Assembly (NCBI GenBank): GCA_027596945.1 | Contig: JADGJH010000426.1 | Coordinates: forward strand, 1 to 18,816 | Direction of reading: 5' to 3' | Origin: Physocladia obscura | Lineage: Eukaryota > Chytridiomycota > Chytridiomycetes > Chytridiales > Chytriomycetaceae | DNA length: 18,816 nt | Shown here: piece by piece, positions 10,694 to 18,564 of the stretch | How the letters are laid out: every line of letters starts with the position of its first letter | Position numbering within the stretch: position 1 is the first letter of the stretch | Translations under genes and position numbers: made by a program | The notes under the pieces: generated by a model | Databases searched by the model: none | Told to the model about the DNA's origin: nothing | What the model saw: only the letters and a program-made list of their open reading frames with translations

Positions 10694-10906
10694 TTTATTG
10701 AACAATACGATACACGTATTCTTTCAGAGGATTTGCACGTAGGAATAAGCCTGACAATTTTTTTTTCAATAAAAATTCGCTTTTATACATATTGAATGGT
10801 TTAATCTACAGGTATGTAAACAGGAGAGATACGCTCATTTTATTAGAGCTTATGACAGGGCAAGTTTTGTGGAGGTAGACGCAAAACTTGACAAAAGTGT
10901 GTTGAA
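10694..10906. promoter_or_regulatory. Divergent intergenic region between the cyclase and Iwr1 genes
   Basis: These 213 bases separate the start codons of the minus-strand adenylyl cyclase and the plus-strand Iwr1 gene, so they must hold both promoters and leaders. The sequence is AT-rich with a T8 run near 10758. The leader before the Iwr1 ATG is purine-rich. I see no clear TATA box or other named element, and the bidirectional role is inferred from gene orientation alone. Confidence 0.5.
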
Positions 10907-11948
10907 ATGTCAAACGTAATCCGCCTCAAACGCAAGATTGAATCGGTTGGCGTTGGCGAGGTGGTTGCGGCGGTGCCGACAACTCTGCGTAAGTTCGAAA
11001 CATAACCTCCGATCTTGTCCGAAAACAATAACTGAACGATTGAACAAAACTTGTCAAATAATCTAAAACAATGTAAACCAACATGCAGTCATTAGCAAAC
11101 GCAGCAAGCTAAACGACGTAAACCAAGCCGCGGTAGATGCGGGAAAAACAATACTCTTCAAATTTCACCACTCAACTGGTTCCCAACCGGTTGCAGTAGC
11201 CCCTAGCGATGATCCGCGAATGCAGATTCCCCATGTGAAACGAGCCAGCCAGAGTCAAAACCAAAACCAGACTCCGAACCGAAACCAGTCCAGTAGTGGC
11301 TCTTCGTCAAATTCGACGACAAAGACAATACCGCAAATTCAGCAGCAACAAATTCGCCAACATTTCACGGTTCTTTCGCATTCGAAAATGAAAGCTTCCG
11401 ACGGCTCACGTCTAAAAATTCTGGATCTCGCGCCTCAGTCGACACCACCTCCCACCGATGATGAAGTTCCGCCTGTTATCCAACAAATGATGAAAGATTA
11501 CGAATTGAATATGCAATCGGTGAAGGAATCTATCGATTCTATTGACACTGATCCTGATACTGGATATGTTTATGATGTTTATTATCTAGAAGGAGAGGTC
11601 GAAAATGGTGTTGGTGGAACCAAATTCTTTGATGCGAATGGTGCTAGTATGGAGATGTGAGTATTTACTGTTTTTCTGTGTTTTCAAATAATTTTAATTT
11701 GCATTCTTCAATGTCCCAGCCAGCTTGAAATAGAAGAATACGGAAAATACTTCTCTAATGGGCTCCTGGTGCCAGAGGAGTCTGACAGTGAAGATAGCAA
11801 TGCAGAGGGAGACGAGGATTCAAACGCTGAAGATGACTATAGGAATGATTATCCTGATTCGGACTCGGAACAAGAAGATTCAGACTTTGAAGCAGAGGTC
11901 AGATATGTTTATGATGAAGAGAGTTATGACAATGATTTCAGTCAATAA
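10907..11948 (+). CDS. Iwr1/SLC7A6OS-like RNA polymerase II nuclear import factor (3 exons)
   Basis: Iwr1 family: binds assembled RNA polymerase II in the cytoplasm and directs it into the nucleus, then is exported again. Exons are 10907-10988, 11089-11656 and 11720-11948, with introns of 100 nt (GTAAGT..GCAG) and 63 nt (GTGAGT..CCAG), giving 292 residues against 309 in the human protein. The start MSNVIRLKRK fits the family's basic N-terminal motif. The hallmark motif YVYDVYYLE is at about residues 187-195 (human YVYDIYYLE). The acidic C-terminal block contains DDYRNDYPDSDSE, matching human NNWRNEYPEEES. Between them lies a Gln/Asn/Ser-rich insert (about 80-115). At intron 2 a second AG 4 nt downstream would create an immediate stop, so the first CAG is used. 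The YVYD motif and the RN-YP block together make the call firm. Confidence 0.9.
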
Positions 11949-11958
11949 GATATTAAAA

Positions 11959-11964
11959 AATAAA
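11959..11964 (+). terminator. Poly(A) signal of the Iwr1 gene
   Basis: AATAAA begins 11 nt after the Iwr1 TAA stop, in an A-rich tract followed by a T-rich stretch. Confidence 0.6.
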
Positions 11965-12001
11965 TAATGCATTTTTTTGATGTCTTTTTTGTTATATTTC
12001 T

Positions 12002-12451
12002 GAGCCAGAAACCCCTGATGACGCAACTGCATATCACACAGATTTTACAATTAATCCATCAGAATTCTCGCGCTTTGCCGCTGGTGTGCAAGAAATCCAC
12101 CACGCCGATGGTCGCGTCATGAACAATTTTGTTGCCATCGACATTTCCCAAGCCTTGGCGCTGACGCCAGCGCCGCCTGCTGTTCTCGCGCAGGGAAAAG
12201 ACTTTTATACTGCGCCACGATTCTCACACAACGGTCGTTTTCTGGCGTGGATCGAATGGAATGCCGTGGACAAAGCCTTCGCTGCACGTGGCTACAATAT
12301 CTGTTGCCCTGGGTGATTTCAGCGTTTCGCAGCCGGTATGGCATCCAACAAGCGGCGAGCTTTATTTCGCCAACGACCAAACAGGCTATTATAATCTGCA
12401 CCGTTACAAGATGGTACTGGTGCCTTGTCAATCATCGATCTGTTAGGATAA
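12002..12451 (+). pseudogene. Relic of an S9-family (acylaminoacyl/prolyl oligopeptidase-like) peptidase
   Basis: Three reading-frame segments in consecutive frames together resemble the beta-propeller part of S9 serine peptidases. Segment 1 (12002-12262) includes HTDFTINPSEF, VNNFVAID-like MNNFVAIDIS, and GKDFYTAPRFSHNGRFLAW, matching the family pattern GxDFYxxPRxSPDGxxLAW. Segment 2 (12261-12410, next frame) gives MPW then SQPVWHPTSGELYFANDQTG and YYNLHRY, matching the QPxWxPDGxLYFxxDRTGWWNLYR block. Segment 3 (12413-12451, third frame) reads GTGALSIIDLLG and stops. The breaks fall at about 12260 (the family usually has a few residues between WN and MPW, so some bases seem lost) and about 12411. 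No catalytic alpha/beta-hydrolase domain follows and no start is clear. Bases 12061-12120 hold 34 G/C of 60, richer than the flanks. It is either a decayed paralogue or a decayed acquired gene; I cannot tell which. Confidence 0.75.
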
Positions 12452-12608
12452 CTGTCTGCTCAAGACCTTCCGGTGTATTAACCTCTGAAAGTTTGAAGAA
12501 ATAAAGAATGCAGTTAAAGTTGTTAGAAATCAGTGAAACATCTTAAAAAAAATATTTACTCGATTAACAACAGTTCAGGGTTTGTAATCGCCCAGTTACC
12601 AAAAACAA

Positions 12609-12899
12609 ATGATTTTTGAAATAGATCGAAACTTGACAGCAATTTATACACGCTTCAACCACATTCATTGCAACAACTCTCAACCATTAATTTTTTTATT
12701 TGCTTCAACTGCTCGCATTGGCGCAGTGGATCGTGAAATGTTGATAACACGGAGCGCCACCAAGACGAAAAAAATCATTCAAAATATCAAAACTTTGGAT
12801 GGGTTCGTTGCAACTGATCTTGCATTCTATCATTCAAAACGGGTCTTTTACAGCATCCGAGAATCACACAAGTACTTCTTTGCTGCTCAAATATGGTAA
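12609..12899 (+). pseudogene. Isolated ORF, possibly a YWTD-type propeller fragment
   Basis: A 96-codon open frame with no partner exons. It reads like one or two blades of a YWTD/LDL-receptor class B propeller: LIFLFASTARIGAVDRE, then TLDGFVATDLAFYHSKRVFY, then a phase-breaking end. The blade pattern is a hydrophobic strand, R-I-x-x-V/I-D, a small loop, L-D-F-D-like, then K-R-V-F/Y-Y-S. The similarity is weak and by eye only. The frame ends at TAA just 17 bases before the ATG of the next gene and cannot be spliced in phase to that gene's coding frame. I therefore treat it as a gene fragment rather than a 5' exon. It could also be a small unrelated gene or chance. Confidence 0.3.
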
Positions 12900-12915
12900 A
12901 TATTGACTGCTTTTA

Positions 12916-14273
12916 ATGGGATCTCGAACTGAATATCAATGTGCAGAGCAAGTCTCTAGTGAGGCTTTTAATCTGGCTCCGCAGCTTGAAAATTACGAGA
13001 CATTGGTTAGAATCAGTTTCTCTGTTGGATGCATGTTTTGTTGATTGCGAATCAGGTGACTCAAGCCACTACACTTGAATCTGTGCTAAATGATAAGAAT
13101 ATTATCTTGGAAGAGTCCGAAAAAATGTTACGAAAAGCAACTATAATCATGGAATTGACTCAGGTTTTTCTTCTTCTTCATTATCATTTGAGCTTTCGTG
13201 GCGAATTTAATTCCCTTCAGAAATTTGTCATGCCAACGAAAAAGAATGTTTGTTCAAATTTCTCAAGGATCGGTTGTTAGCAATAAATCCTTTTTTTCAG
13301 AAGGAAGAAAGAGAAGTTGCTGTCGCAAATTTTGAAAAAGCCTCACACGACGTGAACTCAATCCAGCTTGCAATCAATCGTGACAGCGTGGAACTATCTA
13401 ACTTGCTAGTCAATATCAATGAATTAGAATGGGTTGTGGCTGAATCTGCTCAAAAGCGAGCAGAGGTTGCCGAAATCTGCACCAGGCTGTGCATCATTGA
13501 GCCAGACAACGCAGAAGAATACTATTCTCGGGTTTTGGAGCGCGCCGTAAAACTCTTTTATAAGCTTCATGTCGATTTGGCAAATGTAAAAGCAGCATTA
13601 GAAAGTATTGGGCGTGCTCATAACTTGATGAAACCTGACTTAGCCCATGGTAGTGGAGACGTTGTTGATATTGCTATTGTCCAAGATATGATCTTTTCAC
13701 TCCATTTTTTGGATCTCGCACACACATACTGGCCAGACTTGAAAATTGTGAAATTTGATTCTGAACTTGAGAGGCTAAAAATGTTTTTGAAAAAAATAAT
13801 TCAGCTGAAGCTTGATATTTATTACTAATTTTAATATTCTTAGGATTCGAATGAATAATTCTAATTCAACCAGCATTGCCACTGCACGTATTGCCACTGC
13901 ACGTTTGAGGTTACTCCGATCCCATATTGTCAACAATCAGGTGTTTCTCGACAAAGAAGGCACATCTGTCATAGCAAAACTCAAGACTGCATTTGAAAAG
14001 ATTAATATTCTCTCCAAACAACTGTTCAATGCGCGATTCAGAGTTTTGGAGAACAGATTGCTAACTATCAATGACGAAACACCACGAAATCTTCCAGTTG
14101 GAAGTCGGGACATATTATTCAGGATTGACAAGAGATTATTGGAAAATGTGGTGAATGACACGGGGGTTGTTTCAAGTGAGGAAGAGATTGGCCGTGCTGT
14201 TGGATTGAATTATGGGGACTATGACATCAGCTCACCAGAGTTTGCAATCAACACGTTGCCTCCTGATTATTAA
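12916..14273 (+). CDS. Unrecognised helical/coiled-coil protein (5 exons)
   Basis: Function not recognised. Exons are 12916-13005, 13056-13163, 13221-13247, 13301-13782 and 13844-14273; introns are 50, 57, 53 and 61 nt, all phase-consistent, giving 378 residues. The ATG at 12916 opens MGSRTEYQCAEQVSS in the frame that continues through all exons. The product is almost wholly helical and charged: ILEESEKMLRKA, then NINELEWVVAESAQKRAEVAE, then YYSRVLERAVKLFYKLHVDL, then AFEKINILSKQLFNARFR. This suggests coiled coils. It has no signal peptide or membrane span. Exon 3 is only 27 nt; skipping it, by joining 13163 to 13301, also keeps phase. The introns after exons 2 and 4 use a weak GTTTTT donor, but intron 4 has a strong TACTAAT branch point before TTAG. 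A tandem 15-bp repeat near the start of exon 5 encodes IATAR twice. The next gene does not obviously share its sequence. Confidence 0.6.
13875..13904 (+). repeat. Perfect tandem 15-bp duplication inside exon 5
   Basis: ATTGCCACTGCACGT occurs twice back to back and encodes IATAR-IATAR in frame. Perfect identity suggests a recent slippage or duplication that left the reading frame intact. Confidence 0.9.
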
Positions 14274-14375
14274 TTTTGAATGATTTTAGAACATAAAGGC
14301 TTTTGAACAATTGCCAGCAACAGCAGCTATAAAATTTAGTATTTTGACAAACTATAAAATCTACAAAATAGATTA

Positions 14376-14381
14376 AATAAA
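14376..14381 (+). terminator. Poly(A) signal of the helical-protein gene
   Basis: AATAAA lies about 100 nt after the TAA stop at 14273, followed by a T-rich stretch. It is the only canonical hexamer nearby. Confidence 0.5.
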
Positions 14382-14527
14382 ATGGAATATCTTTTTTCCC
14401 AGATTCTTGTGTTTTTGTGTAAAACTTTATTCTTTCAGATCTTTGTGGACGCTTTGAATCAGAACCTAGTAAAATTTAAGGTAAACTAACTGATATATCA
14501 AAACCATATAACCTTTTGAAACACCAA

Positions 14528-14722
14528 ATGCACGGAAGACTAAAAAATAATGGCTCTTATGATAGTAGTGTATATAAGAGAGCTTATAATACCGTTTTTT
14601 TTATTACACATTCTCTGCTAAATTCAATCAAAAGTGATGGAAAACATGATCGTGATTATTATCAAGAGTATTTTAAGTTTGTAATTTCTTGGTTCTCTTT
14701 CCTGGTTAAAAGTTTATGTTAA
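14528..14722 (+). CDS. Small hypothetical ORF, 64 residues
   Basis: An ATG-started open frame beginning MHGRLKNNGSYDSS and ending FSFLVKSLC. It has an aromatic, hydrophobic C-terminal third (FKFVISWFSFLV) that could be a membrane segment or a buried helix. I recognise no family, see no linked exon, and see no poly(A) signal within a few bases of the stop. An AATAAA-like tract (CTAATAAAATATTGG) lies near 14740. It may be a short gene, an exon remnant or chance in AT-rich DNA. Confidence 0.25.
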   Translation: MHGRLKNNGSYDSSVYKRAYNTVFFITHSLLNSIKSDGKHDRDYYQEYFKFVISWFSFLVKSLC

Positions 14723-15074
14723 TTTAACACAAAATCTCTAATAAAATATTGGTTATATTATCTCGTACATTTACACTATTATTTTATCAGACTTTGGCAA
14801 TTTAGATTCTAATTAGATTCTATTTGAGAATTTTAGAACGCAATTAGATTCTAAATCAGAATTCTTTCTGTAATTTTACTCAGAATTTGGAGAGTCAAAG
14901 GCTAATCGTTGTCTGTATCCTCACATTGAATACATGATTCAAAATTCCTGTTATTCCATCTTTTTCCGACATTTCAGGGGTTCTAACTGAAATAGTATTC
15001 AAGACTAAATCTAATCAAAAGTAGTTATAAATATGGCGCAGTATTGAATAGAGTTTTGCTCTTGATTAATTCAT
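14723..15074. other. Sparse intergenic stretch with short TTAGATTCTAA repeats
   Basis: AT-rich DNA without a supportable ORF. The 10-11-mer TTAGATTCTA(A) occurs at 14802-14812, 14813-14822 and 14844-14854, and related GAATT/AGAATTC variants lie between and after them. No transposon ends, long inverted repeats or tRNA-like folds were recognised. Confidence 0.4.
14802..14854. repeat. Three copies of TTAGATTCTA(A)
   Basis: Two copies are directly adjacent (14802-14812 and 14813-14822) and a third follows at 14844-14854. The first and third carry the extra A. The unit is partly palindromic (TTAGA..TCTAA), so each could bind a dimeric factor or simply be slippage-derived sequence. Confidence 0.6.
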
Positions 15075-15308
15075 ATGTCAACTACAGAAAATACCCAAGA
15101 GCGAAAACTCAGCTTCAGCATAAAATCCTGTAAAATCACCTCGAATAAAAAGTCTAAAAAACAAGCAAATGGGAGCTTAGCGAGGATACTTCGACGGGGC
15201 GAGAAAGATGTGAAAACTAGCGCTTTGATTTAGGGTATCGGATGTGAAGAGATTCCTAAAAAAGATGCTTAGGGTAACATCCGTCAGAAAATCCCAGATT
15301 TGACTCTA
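15075..15308 (+). pseudogene. Degraded basic ORF with two in-frame TAG codons
   Basis: An ATG-started frame reads a Lys-rich 52-residue peptide (KLSFSIKSCKITSNKKSKK, then SLARILRRGEKD) to a TAG at 15231. The same frame then continues GIGCEEIPKKDA to a second TAG at 15270, and GNIRQKIPDLTL up to a strong GTAAGT donor at 15309. All three pieces look protein-like, and the last ends exactly at a consensus donor. This suggests a former exon with two nonsense changes. A 38-nt intron between the stops is possible but very short. I do not recognise the protein, although an F-S-I-K start of this kind recalls basic nuclear factors. Confidence 0.3.
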
Positions 15309-15425
15309 GTAAGTTTTCGTATCGAGCAGCTATTTTGCTAAACCCACAAAACAGAGCGACAGACGCGTCGGTATTCCCGCTCTGTTGATTTTTCGATTTG
15401 TTTTGTTTGACTCCAAAAAAAAAAA

Positions 15426-17421
15426 ATGATTTGGATACGTGCTACTGACGACTGCGTGTCCCGATGCTATCGATCCAATCCTATTATGATTCCATCTTTC
15501 AAGGAATGGACTGATATTGTTTGTGGTTATATAACTTTGGCGGAGTTTTTGGATTCATGCGACCCACCAAATTGGCATAACAGATTCCTAACATCTGTTA
15601 AAAACGGGGGCTTTGTTGATAAAGACACACTAGTATGTATTAATTTCAAATCAAATCAGCTACTGATGTTTTAACTTTATGTTACAGAACAAATTTGCTT
15701 TCAGTTTTAAACATGTATCACAATGTATTGATGATATGAATTTCACGCGTAAAGCCAGAAAGGCTGGACAGCCACTCGCTATAGCGGTCGTAGCAGGAAT
15801 CGGGGCGGAAGAAGAGGCGAAGATTGTGAAGAAGCGGAGTCTCCTAGAGACCCCTGAGCAAACAGAAACCGGCGAATTGGGCAAGAAGCGAATTAATTTA
15901 CATGCTCCAGGTACTGTCTGTTTTTGATCAATTTTTACATTCTAAATTAATAGAAACAGAGAATACATCGAAGCTATTATACCTGCTCATAATTCTTTAC
16001 CTATCAGCAAGCCCACGCTACTGGTTCATCGCATCTGGTACTACTTGGTGTCAATTCGTCGCCAGAATCCGTGAAAGAATTAATGACTGAGAGCGAATAT
16101 GAGTCGGAGGATGTAGAAGGAGACAAAGTGGTGGAATCTCTGGAAAATTGCTTATCTGCGGTGGAGTCAAAGTAGACTTTTCAAAATGGAGTGGCTGTGT
16201 CCAAAAAATTGATGGCTTGTGCTCTAGAAAAGCTCCAGAAGATGTCGTACAAGCTGATGCCCCTAAAAGAGAAATGCATTATCTCGTGAGTACTTTTTGT
16301 TTTTTCGTTGTCTCTGGATTGAATTCATGGTTAGATTGAGCTTATCAGCTGTGCTGAATCCTAACTGCGAAGATCAGGTTCGACTTTTGAATCTATCGGA
16401 TACAGAAAGAGACGAGTTTCTTGTGCGAGCACGGTCAATTTCCACTGTCCTTATTCCAGATCTTCCCCAATTTGATTCGGTTAAATCCATTGTTCGTGTA
16501 CGTATCTCAAAGCTTAATTTTTATCAATAACAATCTCCTAGCTTTGCCGCAATGGAAACACCGGAAATGCTCTCATTGAAGTAAAATACGCGTTGAGTCT
16601 AGCCTTAAAAGACCTTCAGAATTTCGATTCTAGTGACAAAGGATATACTGAAAAAGTCGCCGAAACAAAAATTTTGAGAGTTTACGAGCAAATGTATTTA
16701 TTTCTACATTATGTGCTGTGATATATAACTGATATAATTTTCAGCCTTGACTTGCTCTCGATTGAGCCAAATTACTTTCAGAGAAGTTCTTCTGAGCCAG
16801 CCCCATCTGAACATGAAGTTGTTGATGTTGTTCGAAAAATGATTTCAGTATTGAGCGGAGGTCACATGTCTGCGAGAGTGTAAGGCTTTTTTATTGGAAT
16901 TATAAATTCATTGATCATTTATGTTCAGCGGCGAGCTTGGTACGCGTGATTTACCCAAAGGAACACGCAGAAAGGTCGATTTGACCCTCGCGACTATCGG
17001 TACTGGAATCCAACTAAGCCACTCTGAATTCGCTCGTTTTTCAACTTCGCAAAGAAAATGCCTCGCTGACCAGTCGAAAATAATTCGATTGAACCAAACT
17101 ATTTTGAACAAAAACCACAGCGAATCGATTGTTGGACTCCAGCAGCGTGGTCTTATAGGGAATTTGATTATATTAAAACACGTGGATAATGGTCTATACG
17201 TTGTAAACGCCAATACCGAATTCTCCCTTCCCTCAAAAATGGCTGAAATACATACAAAAATGCCAGACTTGATCCAAAAACTGAGCTTCTTTGTCGTAAC
17301 TATTGTCTTGACATCTAATTTATAGATCTTAATAAAAGTGATAGGATTCAATCAGAATTCCGAATGTATCATCATGTGTAACGGAGAATATGCCAAAATG
17401 TACGGAGCCGTTTTGGACTAA
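15426..17421 (+). CDS. Orphan multi-exon gene of an uncharacterised early-fungal family; one in-frame TAG
   Basis: Function unknown. Exons are 15426-15632, 15688-15910, 16012-16285, 16335-16497, 16542-16693, 16745-16879 and 16929-17295 or beyond; most introns are 44-101 nt and phase-consistent. An in-frame TAG at 16173-16175 interrupts exon 3. It disappears if 16128-16175 (48 nt, GTGGTG..GTAG) or 16113-16175 (63 nt) is an intron; otherwise it is a nonsense mutation. The 3' end is ambiguous: TAG at 17323, or a further intron 17296-17355 leading to NSECIIMCNGEYAKMYG and TAA at 17421. The product is about 500 residues. The N-terminus has DPPNWHNRFLTSVKNGGF, the middle is acidic (ESEYESEDVEGD), and a helical section follows (ALEKLQKMSYKLMPLKEK). 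The C-terminal pattern GELGTRDL, then KVDLTL, then LSHSEFARF, then CLADQSKIIRLNQTIL recalls lineage-expanded proteins of Mucoromycota and Glomeromycota. That match is from memory. No transposon hallmarks are seen. Confidence 0.6.
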
Positions 17422-17425
17422 TAAA
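17420..17425 (+). terminator. Poly(A) signal of the orphan gene
   Basis: AATAAA overlaps the TAA at 17419-17421 (sequence ACTAATAAAAAA) and lies about 95 nt after the alternative TAG at 17325. Its position fits either 3' end. Confidence 0.5.
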
Positions 17426-18159
17426 AAAATTGTTTAAATGTAGAGCTGTTGTTCGTTTATTTTAAATCCCTAGTTTATTGGGTTAATAAATTGTGTTTAT
17501 CAGAATAATTAAAGGACAGTACCCTCCAATACAAATTCATCTTCGAAATTACTTGAGCAAAGGCAACTATAAAGAAGCACCTTATTTAATGATTTCATCA
17601 GTGCCTAGATATGCGTTTATGTCTTACTGATCCATCCCATAATTTAAAATCACAGTCGAAAATAGAATAGACCCTCACCATCCAAAATGTCTTTGACCCG
17701 CAGCTAAAAAAAACATCGTTGACAATCTACCACTGAGGACTATGAAAATTCTACTCGCAGCTTTCTTCGGACAAGGTCAGACGAAATGGCCACTGGGCTT
17801 TCTGCTATGATACGATCCAATCATTTGAAGCTCAATCTTTTCAATCATAAGAAAATGAGATTTGAATGATTATTGCTGAACCCTTAATTCGCTTACAAGA
17901 AATATTCGAGCGGCCTTACTGTTACAATTTTATTGAACGGTTTAATCAAGAAACGATTTTGAAACAAGTATTTTTGGCTATAAAATTTTTATCGAAACAC
18001 AACGAAAGCAGGTAATTTCTATTTATAATTCACAAGTTATGGAGTATTAAGATGCTGATGCCGAAGCAGAAGGTAAACTGTTATTTGACATACTTACAGT
18101 TGTTAGCAATCTAAACAAGAATGCTTAGAAAGTCAAAACTATACAATAAAATGAGTTTT
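17426..18159. other. Largely gene-free stretch
   Basis: No reading frame longer than about 50 codons was supported on either strand. The best is an ATG-started plus-strand frame at 17866-18015 (49 residues, MIIAEPLIRLQEIFERPY onward). It looks amphipathic and helical and ends at an AG-GTAATT that could be a donor, but no matching downstream exon was found. A plus-strand AATAAA lies near 18144. The interval may contain a decayed gene. It holds no recognised tRNA or repeat. Confidence 0.35.
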
Positions 18160-18173
18160 GGAGCCGAAGCTCC
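18160..18173 (-). other. Short hairpin with a cUUCGg tetraloop downstream of a small ORF
   Basis: On the minus strand the sequence reads GGAGC-TTCG-GCTCC: a perfect 5-bp GC-rich stem closed by the extra-stable C(UUCG)G tetraloop. It lies about 40 nt past the stop of the minus-strand ORF at 18213-18485, so it would fall in that transcript's 3' UTR. It could be a stability or processing element, or chance. Confidence 0.4.
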
Positions 18174-18212
18174 TATTTACAATATATACACACAGGTTAC
18201 TTTCTCGAATCT

Positions 18213-18485
18213 TTAAAATATTTCCAAGACATCTGTTAGAAATTCAAGCATTTGAAAATGTTTCTTATAGATATCAGCGCCTTCTAGCAGTTGTCCTTTA
18301 GAGATGGAAGCGCCTCCAAGTAATTGACGTACCAATTGATATTGATCCTTTAACTTTTTTATATTTTTCGATAATTTTTTGGACGTAAACAGATATGATC
18401 CAGTTTGTACTTTATTCGCTTTGATAGCAGTCAATATTATACTATATATTTGAAAGCAAACATACTGCGCCTTGTTAACTTCCAT
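18213..18485 (-). CDS. Small hypothetical helical protein, 90 residues
   Basis: A single-exon ORF from ATG at 18485 to TAA. It opens MEVNKAQYVCFQIYSIILTA and continues with a basic middle (SKKLSKNIKKLKDQYQ) and a C-terminal half reading LEGADIYKKHFQMLEFLTD. Predicted mostly helical by composition; the N-terminal third is hydrophobic enough for one membrane-associated helix. An in-frame TGA lies shortly upstream and no acceptor site intervenes, so the ATG is the likely start. It sits only about 80 nt below the stop of the next minus-strand gene and about 45 nt below that gene's poly(A) signal. It is therefore probably a separate gene, not its last exon. No family recognised. Confidence 0.4.
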   Translation of the reverse strand: MEVNKAQYVCFQIYSIILTAIKANKVQTGSYLFTSKKLSKNIKKLKDQYQLVRQLLGGASISKGQLLEGADIYKKHFQMLEFLTDVLEIF

Positions 18486-18529
18486 CGCCTTGTTAAGGTT
18501 TTGATTGTCGAAAAGTCATTCCCAAAAAC

Positions 18530-18535
18530 TTTATT
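18530..18535 (-). terminator. Poly(A) signal of the right-edge gene
   Basis: The plus-strand TTTATT reads AATAAA on the minus strand, about 30 nt after the TGA stop of the partial gene ending at 18565. This supports the predicted 3' end. Confidence 0.55.
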
Positions 18536-18564
18536 AAAAAACATTACAGATTGATTACACATAT

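Noticed and set aside
15075..16175. TAG reassigned to glutamine (non-standard genetic code)
   Set aside because: Three in-frame TAGs would read well as Gln here. However, the PKA subunit ends at TAG at the family-typical C-terminus with only homopolymer beyond, and the conserved genes show no internal TAG.
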